Positions 1-9,200 of a stretch of DNA of 64,000 nucleotides are shown piece after piece. The stretch lies in the NCBI GenBank assembly GCA_903896545.1, contig CAITYF010000265.1:1-64000 (forward strand). Direction: 5' to 3'. The notes under the pieces are model-generated. The model saw nothing but the letters and a program-made list of their open reading frames with translations. It ran no database searches and had not been told where the DNA came from. Positions within the stretch are counted from its first letter, which is position 1, and the number at the start of each line of letters is the position of its first letter. The position numbers and the translations under genes were made by a program. This DNA is from an uncultured Myxococcales bacterium. GTDB taxonomy: Bacteria; Myxococcota_A; UBA9042.

Positions 1-145
1 CATCCCCGAAGAGCGCAAGCTCGGTCTGTCCATCAAGCGCGTCGGTTCGGATGACGACGACTACTCCTACGAGCCGGCTGCCGCGGGTCCGACGACCATT
101 GGTGACCTGGTGCGTGAGAAGTTTGGTGATTTGAAGCTGTCGTAG
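1..145 (+). CDS. C-terminal end of an S1-domain RNA-binding protein (probably ribosomal protein S1)
   Basis: Only the last 47 codons are present; the reading frame is open at the window edge and ends with TAG at 143-145. The residues begin IPEERKLGLSIKRV, which matches the final beta strand of an S1 (OB-fold) repeat, where a Ser-Ile-Lys motif is usual. An acidic stretch of four Asp and a short hydrophobic-basic tail follow. Ribosomal protein S1 binds mRNA on the 30S subunit during initiation and often ends this way, but other S1-repeat proteins could look alike. A clear intrinsic terminator lies 60 bases downstream, so the transcript probably ends here. The family call is fairly safe; calling it S1 itself is inference. 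Confidence 0.6.
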   Translation, partial: IPEERKLGLSIKRVGSDDDDYSYEPAAAGPTTIGDLVREKFGDLKLS

Positions 146-204
146 GCCACGTGACCCACGTGCTGGCGCGCGCTCCTATGAGCGCTTGCCGGTGATTGAA
201 CCGG

Positions 205-246
205 AGCCCGGTCGTTCGTGAGGACGGCCGGGCTTTGGTGGTTTTT
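205..246 (+). terminator. Rho-independent terminator after the S1-domain gene
   Basis: An 11-base arm at 205-215 pairs with 224-234, with a single G-U pair and an 8-base loop. It is followed by TTGGTGGTTTTT. It sits 60 bases beyond the stop codon in the correct orientation. Confidence 0.8.
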
Positions 247-525
247 GGCCCTCGCGAACTTCAGTGCCCCACCGCAACCCAGCCCGTATATTCCACAATG
301 GTACACATCCTGACCACTTCGAATACCAAACTGAACAAGGTGAGACCTGTCGCACTTCGGACCGCTGTGACGTTGGAATTCGGTCAGCGTGTGTCGCAGG
401 CCGGCAAGCGTAAGCGCGCAGCGTGCGCACCGAGCTGTCCCGAATCGCGACGCCCCTTGTCTCCGCGGCGCCGCTCGTACCAAAGGCGTTCCGAAATCAA
501 AAGCCCAACGCCCGCGGCCACCCCG

Positions 526-555
526 CCACAGTGCACACCATTCCACAGTGCACAC
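526..555. repeat. Two 13-bp direct repeats upstream of the GGDEF-EAL gene
   Basis: CCACAGTGCACAC occurs at 526-538 and 543-555, a 17-bp period. Each copy contains the palindrome GTGCAC. The pair lies about 55 bases upstream of a putative promoter, a position suited to an activator or repressor site. The rest of the 528-base gap (146-673) holds the terminator and the promoter; I see no gene in it. Confidence 0.55.
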
Positions 556-609
556 AAGTCCACATCTTACAAAGATCAACAAACCAGTTTGATTTCATTC
601 AATTACAGC

Positions 610-637
610 TTGACTCCACTTCCTCAGGCGCTACAGT
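610..637 (+). promoter_or_regulatory. Putative sigma-70 promoter of the GGDEF-EAL gene
   Basis: TTGACT at 610-615 and TACAGT at 632-637 are separated by 16 bases. They stand 36 bases before the ATG at 674. The -35 box matches the consensus at five positions and the -10 box at four. Confidence 0.5.
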
Positions 638-673
638 CGATCCGCTCGTCCGCGGAAACGAGCTTGCGGGAAC

Positions 674-2557
674 ATGACAATTCTGATCGGTTTTAGCGCG
701 GTATCGCAGGTGGACTCTTTTGAGCGGCGCGCCACATTGCGCGCACTCACCATCATGACGATCGTGGCGCTGACGGCTTCCACGCTCGCGACGCTTGGGC
801 GCATCACCGCGCTGCACGAACGCTTTCCCATTCTGGCGCAATTCGCTTTCGCCAAGCTGCCGGGCAACTACTTGGCCACCGCGGCGTTTATCAGCCTGAC
901 GTACTTGTATCGGCGCGGCGCGGGATGGCCCGTCCGCGCGGTGTCGGTCACCTTGGCGGTGCTGCTGATTCCGGGCATGCGGGACGTCCTGTTCAGTGTC
1001 GGCGCTCCGCAGATTGTCTGGATTCCAACCCTCGTCGCGTTCACGCTCACAACAGTGCGCTGGATGGTGGTGACGATGGCGTTGAGCGTCGTGCTCGCGC
1101 TCACCTTCCATGGCCACATGGCCGGCCTGCAGAGCGCGCCAGTGCTGTTCGCGTCGTCGGTGATCGGCACCCTGCTCGTCCTCGCCCGCACGCTGCACGA
1201 CCACAGCATTTCCAACGAGCGGGATCAGGCGCGCGAGATTGAGAAACTGGCGTTCTTCGACACGCTGACCAAGCTGCCGAATCGCCGCTTGCTCGTGGAC
1301 CGCTTGGACGAGGCGCTCAAGCGCGCCAAACGGGCCAACGTGTCCGTCGCCGTGCTCTTCATCGACCTCGACCGCTTCAAGGAGATCAACGACACGCTGG
1401 GGCATAAGGCGGGCGATCAGCTGCTTGTGGAAGCCGCGCAGCGCATCATGTCGTGCGTGCGCTCGTCGGACACCGTTTCGCGTTTTGGAGGCGACGAGTT
1501 CATCGTGGTGCTGCCGGACCTGAAGGACCGCATGGCCGCTGGGCGTATCGCCGCCGAGATCAACAAGCGTCTGGCCGCGACGTTCATGCTGGCCGACAAG
1601 AGCGCGACGGTTTCAGGAAGCGTGGGCATTGCCTTGTACCCCGATGATGGCGAAGACCACGAGACGCTGTTCAAGCACGCCGATCAGGCGCTTTACCACT
1701 CGAAGGCAAGTGGTCGGGATCAGTTCTGCTTCTTCATGCCGTCGTTGCAAGAAGCCGCAAACTCGCGACGGCAGCTCACGGAGGACCTCCGGAATGCGAC
1801 ACACAACCGCGAGCAACTTGAGCTGTTCTACCAGCCGATCGTCACGTTGAGCTCTGGGGAAGTGCTAAAGGCCGAGGCCCTCTTACGGTGGCACCACCCC
1901 GATTTGGGTCCGGTCAGTCCGGCAACCTTCATCCCGTTGGCGGAGTCGAGTGGCCTCATCCACCCGCTCGGCGACTGGGTGTTGGAAATGGCGGCGGCGC
2001 AGGTCAAGTGCTGGCACAAGCAGATCGCCGAAGGTTTTCAGGTCAGCGTCAACTGGTCCCCTGTTCAGTTCCGCAGTCAGGCTGAGTGTACCTGGCGTGA
2101 GCGGCTCGATCGCCTCGACCTGCAGAGCGGGGGGCTCGCCATCGAGATCACCGAGGGCGTGTTGGTCGACAAAACGGCGCAGAGCGTGCAGCAGTTCGAG
2201 TGCCTCCGACGTGCGGGAATCGCCTTGGCGATCGACGATTTTGGCACGGGCTACTCCGGCCTCGCGTACCTGGAGCGCTACACGGTCGACTACCTGAAAA
2301 TCGACAAGTCCTTCGTCCACGTGCTGACTCCGGAACCGCGCACACAGGCGTTGTGCAAAGGCATCATCGTGATGGCGCACGCGCTGAAGATGAAGGTGAT
2401 CGCCGAAGGTGTGGAAACTCAGGAACAGCATGAACTACTGCTCGCCGCCGGTGCCGACTTCGCTCAGGGATACTGGTATGCCGCGCCAATGCCCGCATCC
2501 GAGTTCACCGGCTGGCTCGAACGGCGAGTCCACGAGCGCACGCTTGCAGTGGCGTAG
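674..2557 (+). CDS. Membrane-bound GGDEF-EAL cyclic-di-GMP enzyme
   Basis: A 627-residue protein that makes and/or breaks down the second messenger cyclic di-GMP. Residues about 20-175 form a hydrophobic sensor region with several predicted membrane helices. A diguanylate cyclase domain follows, with intact GGDEF at residues 272-276. An RxxD inhibitory site (RSSD) stands five residues before it, so product inhibition is expected. The C-terminal EAL domain has EALLRW starting at residue 401, then DDFGTGYS, LKID and a late Glu in AEGVET, so the phosphodiesterase residues also look intact. Both activities are therefore possible; which dominates cannot be read from sequence. It is transcribed alone, and its stop lies 5 bases from the convergent lamin-tail gene. 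No strong ribosome-binding site precedes the ATG. Confidence 0.95.
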   Translation: MTILIGFSAVSQVDSFERRATLRALTIMTIVALTASTLATLGRITALHERFPILAQFAFAKLPGNYLATAAFISLTYLYRRGAGWPVRAVSVTLAVLLIPGMRDVLFSVGAPQIVWIPTLVAFTLTTVRWMVVTMALSVVLALTFHGHMAGLQSAPVLFASSVIGTLLVLARTLHDHSISNERDQAREIEKLAFFDTLTKLPNRRLLVDRLDEALKRAKRANVSVAVLFIDLDRFKEINDTLGHKAGDQLLVEAAQRIMSCVRSSDTVSRFGGDEFIVVLPDLKDRMAAGRIAAEINKRLAATFMLADKSATVSGSVGIALYPDDGEDHETLFKHADQALYHSKASGRDQFCFFMPSLQEAANSRRQLTEDLRNATHNREQLELFYQPIVTLSSGEVLKAEALLRWHHPDLGPVSPATFIPLAESSGLIHPLGDWVLEMAAAQVKCWHKQIAEGFQVSVNWSPVQFRSQAECTWRERLDRLDLQSGGLAIEITEGVLVDKTAQSVQQFECLRRAGIALAIDDFGTGYSGLAYLERYTVDYLKIDKSFVHVLTPEPRTQALCKGIIVMAHALKMKVIAEGVETQEQHELLLAAGADFAQGYWYAAPMPASEFTGWLERRVHERTLAVA

Positions 2558-2562
2558 TACGC

Positions 2563-3291
2563 CTACCGCGTCGGCGTCACATCCCCGCTCTCCCCGCAAT
2601 CCATCCCCTGACTCGCCAGACACGCGCAGGCCGGCTGCCCGCTGTTGCACAGACCAATCGTGGTCGATCGCCCATGCCCTTCCATCCAGTCCAGCTGCCG
2701 CGTCCAATCCGACGCGCCATCGCCATCCACCGCGCGCGTCCAACTCGACGGCGCACCGCCGGGTTCCGGCAGGTACTGGTGGCGAAAGAGCAGTTGGTTG
2801 TCCGCAGTCCGCATCTCCAGACTCGCGCCACCGTCGGGCAGCTTCAGCAAGTGGTCCAACCGCAGCTCGTCGGCGCCTTCCGGCCACGTCGTCAGCGCGC
2901 TCGTGCTGCTGACCAACACGATCAAGTGCCGCGGGTCGACACACACCTGCCCCGTCACCTGCCCACGCTCCTGACCGTCCACAAAGAGCTTCGCGCCGCC
3001 CAGATGCACAGGCTCGGCGCCCGTCGTCAGCGTCAGCTCGATCACCTCGTCGTGGCTGTTCGACTTGCCGTCGCCATCGATGTCAACGCCGCCCGGACGC
3101 ACCAGGTACTCGTTCAGCAGCACTTCACCCGCCCGCGCCGCACGGCAATCCGGTGATGCCGCTGCCGGCAGCCCCACACCACTCGACGCGCCCGGAAGCG
3201 GCTGTAGCCCGGCGGACTCAGGAATGTCCAACGACGTTCGGCAAGCAACCGCCAGCGAGCACACGAGAACCAGCAAGCCCATACGCACCAT
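2563..3291 (-). CDS. Lamin-tail-domain lipoprotein
   Basis: A 242-residue predicted lipoprotein. The signal peptide ends at LAVAC, giving Cys17 as the lipidated residue. From about residue 54 the sequence GEVLLNEYLVRP, followed by DIDGDGKSNSHDEVIEL and a Leu-Gly-Gly strand, matches the lamin-tail domain (LTD). This is an immunoglobulin-like fold common in secreted bacterial proteins and often found beside nucleases or adhesins. No catalytic domain accompanies it. A second Asp-rich loop, a tryptophan-rich stretch and a Cys-containing C-terminus follow. The ATG is preceded by GGAGGTTGTC, a good ribosome-binding site. The role is unknown; cell-surface binding is the family-based guess. Confidence 0.75.
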   Translation of the reverse strand: MVRMGLLVLVCSLAVACRTSLDIPESAGLQPLPGASSGVGLPAAASPDCRAARAGEVLLNEYLVRPGGVDIDGDGKSNSHDEVIELTLTTGAEPVHLGGAKLFVDGQERGQVTGQVCVDPRHLIVLVSSTSALTTWPEGADELRLDHLLKLPDGGASLEMRTADNQLLFRHQYLPEPGGAPSSWTRAVDGDGASDWTRQLDWMEGHGRSTTIGLCNSGQPACACLASQGMDCGESGDVTPTR

Positions 3292-3460
3292 GACAACCTC
3301 CTGCCAGCGTGTTTGCGGGGCCGGCTAGGAGGTATTCGTGCGCTGAAGGTTTTTGCCGCGGGGAAATTTTGGGGAAAACGAAACATTTTTGCGGGACCGC
3401 GGCCGGGGGCGGGCTTGGGGAACGCAGTCTATTGGTTTTGCTGGTCTTTTGTTGGGCGCA

Positions 3461-3514
3461 TCCGGCCGAAGCGGCCGGACCGGGTCGTCCATCGCAAACG
3501 TCGGACGTTTGCGA
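3461..3514. repeat. Two tandem perfect hairpins in the 3292-3636 intergenic region
   Basis: An 8-bp stem with a 3-base loop occupies 3461-3479, and a 10-bp stem with a 3-base loop occupies 3492-3514. Both are perfect. They lie downstream of the HEAT-like lipoprotein in its direction of transcription, but no T-run follows on that strand. They may block RNA decay or end transcription inefficiently. The remainder of this 345-base gap holds no gene that I can support. Confidence 0.6.
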
Positions 3515-3636
3515 CGGAGTCCCGATGCGGGCCTCCGCGCGGAGCGTGGAGCCCCTTGCGCGCTGGCGCCTGGGAAGCGGGCCGCGCGTTATCGTTTGGT
3601 GGGGTAAGTTACGGGTAGTGAGCGCGAAACGGGCGC

Positions 3637-5508
3637 CTACTTCGCGGCGGGCGCGGCCGGGGCCGCGGGAGCGGCGGGCGCTTTGGCCGGCGCGGCGGGC
3701 GCCTTCGGCGCTTCCGGGGCCTTGTTGCCCAGCTGCTGCGCAAGCTGATACAGCAGGATGTCGAAGTCCCAGATCCACGGCTGCGCGGCCGGCAGATCCT
3801 GAATCATCAGCTGCTGCGTGTGGTAAATCGCCTTCATCAGCTCGACGTCCGGCTTGGCCAGATACTTGATGCCGCTCATCGCGATCTGCCGCAGCGTCAC
3901 GTCGTTCGCGGTCGTGCGCTCGATGGCGCCCAACAGTTCGGGCAACACGTTCGCGCCCTTGACGCCCAACTGCACGAGCAGCACGGCGGCCTTTTCCTTC
4001 GCTATGGCATCGCCGTTCTTCAGGAAGCCCGCGTAGCAGCCCACCAGGGCGCCCTGCTTGTCCTGCGCCGCGCCGTCTTCTTGCTTCTTGCACTCTTCGA
4101 CGACCTTCAGACGCGCCGTGAACGTCGGATCCGCACGCAGGTTCTTCAACCCTTCCGACTTCTCCGCCGCGGCGATCGTGTTCCATTCCGCCAAGTGCGC
4201 CGTGTCGACCGCGTACGCCAGCGCCTGCAGGAAGTCGCCGCGTTCGTTTTCGTTGGACTCGTTGTAGACCTTCACGATCGTCGGCCATGCAGCGCTCGCG
4301 CCGGAAAGCGAGAGACCCAGCAACGGGTGGAGACGCTGCCCCGGCTGCAACGCCGAGTTCCGCGCAATCGCGGCGATATCAGCTGCAAACGGCGTCGCGT
4401 CTTCACCCAGCGCGGCGATGAGCCACGTCGTGAGCTGCACGCGGCTGTTCACGTAGCCCGCCCACGGCAACGCCTTGTTGACGATCTTGAACGTCGCCGG
4501 CGCCGCGCCATCGGAGTCGTCGATCGGGCCCTTGGCGATGGACGCGAGGATCGCCGGAATGGTCGACGGCAAGTGTAGATCCGCGAAGACCTGCATCATC
4601 TTCGGCCCTTCCTGCCATTCCCAGCCAAACAGACCCGCCTTCTTGGTCCACTCTTCAAACGCCGGATCCTTCTGCGTGTAGATGCCGAGCACCTTGTCCG
4701 CCACTTTCTGCTTGGGCTGGGTCGCCAACGCGATACGCGCCGCACCGTAGGTCTCCGCACGCACCGCATCGCGCTGGTACAGACCGTGGACGTACGCGCC
4801 AAACGCGCCGTCCGCCTGCGTCTTGCTCTCGGCCAGATACTGGATCGCCTTGATGTTCACGTCGACGGTCTGCTGTGCCGGATCGGTGTCCGCGAGCTCG
4901 ATCAGCAGGTCCTCGTACTTGGCGCGCGCACTCGGGTCGTTCAGGCAAAGGAACAGCGCCTCGACGAGCGGCGCGCGAGCGGCGCCCTGAGTCACCTTCT
5001 TGATCGACGCGGCGAGCGCCGTCGCGACGTTGTCGCCCGGCTTCCACGGGTCCGAGGTGTCCATGCTCTCCAAACGCCACGTGCGGAACGTCGTCGCAAT
5101 CTGGCTCGCGGCGTCGTTGTTCGACAAGCCAGCCAAGAGCAGCTTCTCCGAACGCTCGCGGAGCTTGCCACCCGCGCGACCGACGTTCTCCACCGTCTCA
5201 ATCACGAGCGGCCGGTACTTCGGCTCGTTCATCGCCTTGCTCAGACGCTCGAACACCCGATCATCATTGCACTTCTGCTGATCCTTGGTGTTCAGCTTCT
5301 TGATCGCGTCGAGCGCAGCCTTGCGGTCCTCCGGCGCTTCCGACTTTTCAATCACGAGGCTGTAGTAGCGGCAGGACTTCTCACCCCGCTGGCAACCCGT
5401 GAACGCCGTGACGGCGGCAAGCGCCAGAATCGCCAACAGGGGAAGGCGAACGGGAGACTGCCGGTGGGAGATCTCGCGGCGGGACATCTCGAGACTGCGA
5501 AGGGACAT
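3637..5508 (-). CDS. HEAT-like alpha-helical repeat lipoprotein
   Basis: About 623 residues. A basic N-terminus and hydrophobic stretch end at FTGC, a lipobox-like site. The mature part is almost wholly helical with repeating Leu/Ala-rich helix pairs, resembling HEAT/ARM scaffolds. The C-terminus is a Pro/Ala/Lys low-complexity tail. I set the start at the ATG at 5508, which has CAGG upstream. Longer starts up to 5646 are unlikely, because a strong promoter at 5590-5618 lies inside them. A second Met at 5487 is possible. HEAT-like repeats usually bind other proteins, so a periplasmic or outer-membrane scaffold role is inferred. No enzyme motif is visible. Confidence 0.75.
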   Translation of the reverse strand: MSLRSLEMSRREISHRQSPVRLPLLAILALAAVTAFTGCQRGEKSCRYYSLVIEKSEAPEDRKAALDAIKKLNTKDQQKCNDDRVFERLSKAMNEPKYRPLVIETVENVGRAGGKLRERSEKLLLAGLSNNDAASQIATTFRTWRLESMDTSDPWKPGDNVATALAASIKKVTQGAARAPLVEALFLCLNDPSARAKYEDLLIELADTDPAQQTVDVNIKAIQYLAESKTQADGAFGAYVHGLYQRDAVRAETYGAARIALATQPKQKVADKVLGIYTQKDPAFEEWTKKAGLFGWEWQEGPKMMQVFADLHLPSTIPAILASIAKGPIDDSDGAAPATFKIVNKALPWAGYVNSRVQLTTWLIAALGEDATPFAADIAAIARNSALQPGQRLHPLLGLSLSGASAAWPTIVKVYNESNENERGDFLQALAYAVDTAHLAEWNTIAAAEKSEGLKNLRADPTFTARLKVVEECKKQEDGAAQDKQGALVGCYAGFLKNGDAIAKEKAAVLLVQLGVKGANVLPELLGAIERTTANDVTLRQIAMSGIKYLAKPDVELMKAIYHTQQLMIQDLPAAQPWIWDFDILLYQLAQQLGNKAPEAPKAPAAPAKAPAAPAAPAAPAAK

Positions 5509-5589
5509 CTGCAAACCTGCCATGGATGGATGCGGTGACGGATTTTGGACGCAAAAAGTCGACGACGGGCGAACCCGCAACGGGCGGGG

Positions 5590-5618
5590 ATGATAGTCGG
5601 CGGACTGCAAAGCGTCAA
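5590..5618 (-). promoter_or_regulatory. Strong sigma-70 promoter of the HEAT-like lipoprotein gene
   Basis: On the minus strand TTGACG (5613-5618) and TATCAT (5590-5595) are separated by exactly 17 bases. The leader to the ATG at 5508 would be about 75 bases. This also rules out translation starts upstream of about 5583. Confidence 0.75.
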
Positions 5619-5725
5619 GGCATTGAAGGGTATTGGTTTCACACACTTACACGGTTGACCCGTTCGAGGATGCACGAGAGCGACGGATCTTCCGCTTCTG
5701 TCACAAAAACGCTAGACTGGCGCTC

Positions 5726-6235
5726 ATGCGCAGCCACTCCTTCACGACGACCACTTTCACAGTTCTGGCGCTCCTTGGCACGTTTGCGACGAGCGCATGG
5801 GCCCAAGAAACTGAAACCCCAGAAGAAGTTGTGGAAGCCCCGGTAACCCGCGGTGAGTTGGAATCCGCGTTCCTGCCTTTGGTGGAGCCGCTCAAGCATC
5901 GGGTTGTCATCCGCAACGAGCAGAATCTGTACGACGTGTGGTTGGTTTCCGGACTCGATTTTGAGAAGGCGTCAGAGCTTTACCGTCAGGCCATCAGCGC
6001 AAAACGGCCTCTTTCTGGTGGATTGCGGATCGAACGCTGGACTTGGATCGAACCCGATCGTTCGTACGTGCTGGATGTGGGTGGCGGCGAGAAGCCGTAT
6101 CGCTTGCGACTGACACGGCATCTCGGCGGTTCGCTGCTGGAGCTTGAAAACGCTGGTGTCGCTCGTGACGCGCCGCGCTGGGCGCCGCCTTATCGTCCGC
6201 GTCCGGTGCTGCTGCCGCACGGGACGACCCGCTAG
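5726..6235 (+). CDS. Small secreted protein of unknown function
   Basis: A 169-residue protein with a classical signal peptide: MRSHSF, a hydrophobic core, then a cut after TSAWA. The mature chain starts acidic (QETETPEEVVEAP) and contains no cysteine. The middle is mixed strand/helix and the C-terminus is rich in Pro and Arg. I do not recognise a family. I chose the ATG at 5726 because it places the signal peptide at the N-terminus. The frame is open upstream to 5633, but that part is not signal-like. There is no ribosome-binding site; TAGACT stands 7 bases before the ATG, so the message could be leaderless. Its stop is 16 bases from the convergent MopE/kelch gene. Confidence 0.65.
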   Translation: MRSHSFTTTTFTVLALLGTFATSAWAQETETPEEVVEAPVTRGELESAFLPLVEPLKHRVVIRNEQNLYDVWLVSGLDFEKASELYRQAISAKRPLSGGLRIERWTWIEPDRSYVLDVGGGEKPYRLRLTRHLGGSLLELENAGVARDAPRWAPPYRPRPVLLPHGTTR

Positions 6236-6251
6236 GCTTGACGCGCCACGG

Positions 6252-9200
6252 TCACGGCTGGCAGGCATGCGTCCACTTCAACCAAACTGAACGCAAGACG
6301 CCAGAACTGTCGGTCGGTTCGGCTAGCCATGCCATCGCGTTGTTCCCTGCCGTCGTCGCGGCTGGCGCGCCCCAAATCGACAAACTCGGCGCGGGCTGCG
6401 CGGTCACGCCGATCTCCACGTCCAGCGTGAGGCGCCGCGTGCCGACCGGATTCTGCAGCGACGTCGCCATCAACAGGCGGTCTGCCTCGCTCTTTCCGCC
6501 CAGCATCTGCAGGCGACCGGTGATCCCCAGGTTCGCCGTGGTCTGAGTCCAGCCTTCAAACGGCCCAAAGTCGTAGTGCCAAAGGGAACTCGGCGCACCC
6601 GCGCACGCGTAGAGAATCCGCCCCCACGCCGCGTCCCAGGTCAGCGCGCTGCCCGAATGCCACACCGGCGCGTCGCCAGTGAGCGGCGTGGTTCCTGGAT
6701 CGGGTCCTTGCCAAACCAGCGTCTTCGCGGTTTTTGTCAGGTCGATGAGCCACAACTGGGCGACGCCCGTCGCCGGCTGGCTGCCGAGGACGAACCACTG
6801 ACCCGGCAACGCGCCCGCAGTGACTGCCGCGTCGGGTCGCAGGTTAGGCAGCACTTGCTGCTGAGACGGCGCCAACTGTTGCCACTCGCCGGTCTTGAGA
6901 TCGAGCCGTTCGCCACCCGGCGCGGCCTCCTGCGTCTCCAGCGCGGTGTGCCAGTCTCCATTCGTGGGCGCCGTCAACAGGCCGCCCCACTGCAGGATCG
7001 CTTGACCGTCGGCCTCTGCGATCACATGAGGAAAGACGCGCCCCACGGTTGCGGTCGACGGCAGAGCGGTCCACCCGCCGTTCTTATGCTGCCACGCCGT
7101 TCCGCCAAAAAAGACAGAGCCGACCCGAAGTGCCGCGCCGCCGACACGCAGCACGCCACCGGGAATCGTGACCAAACGCGCACCGACAACAGGTTCGGGA
7201 GCGTTCTCCACGGCCGTCCACGCGCCAGGCAGCCCGACCCACGTCGCAGGCAAACCGTGATTCTCCGTCGTTTGTCCCAAGGCTACGTAAAGTTGGCCGT
7301 CTTTGGCGGCTACGGCGGGGGAAATCGGCCCCGGCCAAGAACCCTGCGACACGCCCGCTGGCCCGCCTTGCCCCGCGGGATTCAGCGTCGACCATGTCTG
7401 CGCGCTGATGACATACTTGCGCGTCGGCTGCGGGCTGTCCCCCTGACTGACCCCGCCCACCAGCCACACTTCGTCGGACGCGACGTCGCAAAGCAAACGA
7501 CCGGGTTGGCCGATCTTGCCCGGCACGCTGCTCAGCAGCTGCCATCCCGCTGCGCCCGCGGACAGGACGCCAAAGAACGCCTCGCCAAGCGACGTTTGCC
7601 CATACGCGTACAAGTCGCCGGCGGCGCTGGCGCACGCGGCCACCGGTCCAAGTGCGTTCGCTGGCTGCGGGACGCTGGCGGTCCACAGTCCGGTCGCCAA
7701 ATCAAACCGCTGTGCAGTCGCGCCGGTGCCGCCCGCTGTACCGCCCAACATCCAAATCTGTTTGGCCGGTCCGAGCCACACCACCGACGGCGAAAACCGG
7801 TGTTGCGGCTGATTCTTCCACGCTGGCGCCGAGAGCGCGGCCGTCTCCATGTCCAGAAGCACGGGAGCCGCCGGTGCGCCCGCTCCGTCCAGACCGCCGA
7901 CCAGCAGCAGTTGCGGCGCGCCGCCAGCCACACCGGGGAGCAGCACCGCGCCCGCCGACCGACGCGCCAGAAGCGGGTGATGGGCGACGAGCGACCACTT
8001 CAACGTATCCAAATGCAGACGCCACACGTCGCCGGAGCTTGTCGTGCCCGTGCCAGGAATCAGGCTATCGACGACGCCACCCGCGACGATGAGCGCGTCG
8101 GGGCTGCGTGCCATCGCCAGTTCGGTGCGCGCGACGGGCCGCGTCGTCCATGCTTCGGTCGGATCTTGCCAAAAGAGCGGTAACGCCTCGTCGGTCAGAC
8201 CATCGCAGTCGTTGTCGAGGTTGTCGCACGTTGTTTCCGTGATCTGAAAGGCTGGATTGGTGAACGTACACAGCCACTGACCGCCCGCGCAGAGGAGGGA
8301 TGCCGCACTGCCCGCGCACACGCCTTGGGTCGGGCACGTGAGATTGGGTGTCGTGGCGATGTTGTCGTCGATCTGGCCATTGCAATCGTCGTCCACGCCG
8401 TTGCACGACTCGATCGCCGCCTGCGACGCGCTGCCTTCAGGATTGGTGGAACACGTGACTTGGCCAACTTTGCCGCATTCGACCACGCCAGCACCGCAGC
8501 CGCCAGTGCCGTCGCACGCGCCACCTAGCGGGTTTCCTTGCCAGCTCAACTGTTCGTCGGTTTCACCGTCGCAGTCGTCATCCAAGCCGTTACAGGATTC
8601 CACGCCAGCTTGCGTGACGTGACTCGAGCAGGTCGTCGCCCCGCTCGCGCTGCAGATCACGGCGCCAGGGCCGCACACACCGACGGCAGGGCACGCCGCG
8701 CCCAAACTGATGCCATCAAAGTCAAAGCCTTCGTCGGTCGTGCCGTTGCAGTTGTCATCCAGGCCGTTGCAGATTTCTGCCTCGGCTTTGCTGCCCGTGA
8801 CACCAGGGGCGGAGGAACAGATCGCCGCGCCGCCGTCCGCGCAAATGACAACGCCCGCGCCGCAAATGCCGGTCGTTTGACACACCTTGCCCAGCGCGAT
8901 GCCTTGCCAACTCAGCCCGTTGTCGGTGATGCCGTCGCAATCGTCGTCCAGGTTGTTGCAGCTTTCCGCCTTGGCGTGGGACGACGACGCGCCGCTGTTG
9001 CTCGAACACCGCGGGGCGCCGTCGGGGCTGCATTCCACGGTCCCCAAGCCGCATTCGCCGGTGCCGAGACACGGCGAGCCAACGGGTAAACCGTTGAACA
9101 CGAAGCCTTCGTCGATGCTGCCATCGCAGTCGTCATCGATCCCGTTGCAACGCTCGGTCTTGGCCTGATCTTGCGTGCCGCCCGGATTGCTCGAGCAGTC

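Noticed and set aside
5509-5646. Upstream extension of the HEAT-like lipoprotein starting MCETNT
   Set aside because: It spans the strong promoter at 5590-5618 and moves the signal peptide inside the protein.
6252-7900. Galactose-oxidase enzyme in the kelch region
   Set aside because: The propeller repeats are present, but the Tyr/Cys/His copper-radical site of galactose oxidase cannot be identified.
6576-8183. A 535-codon plus-strand frame opposite the MopE/kelch gene
   Set aside because: Very Arg-rich and without motifs; the opposite strand codes for recognisable repeats.
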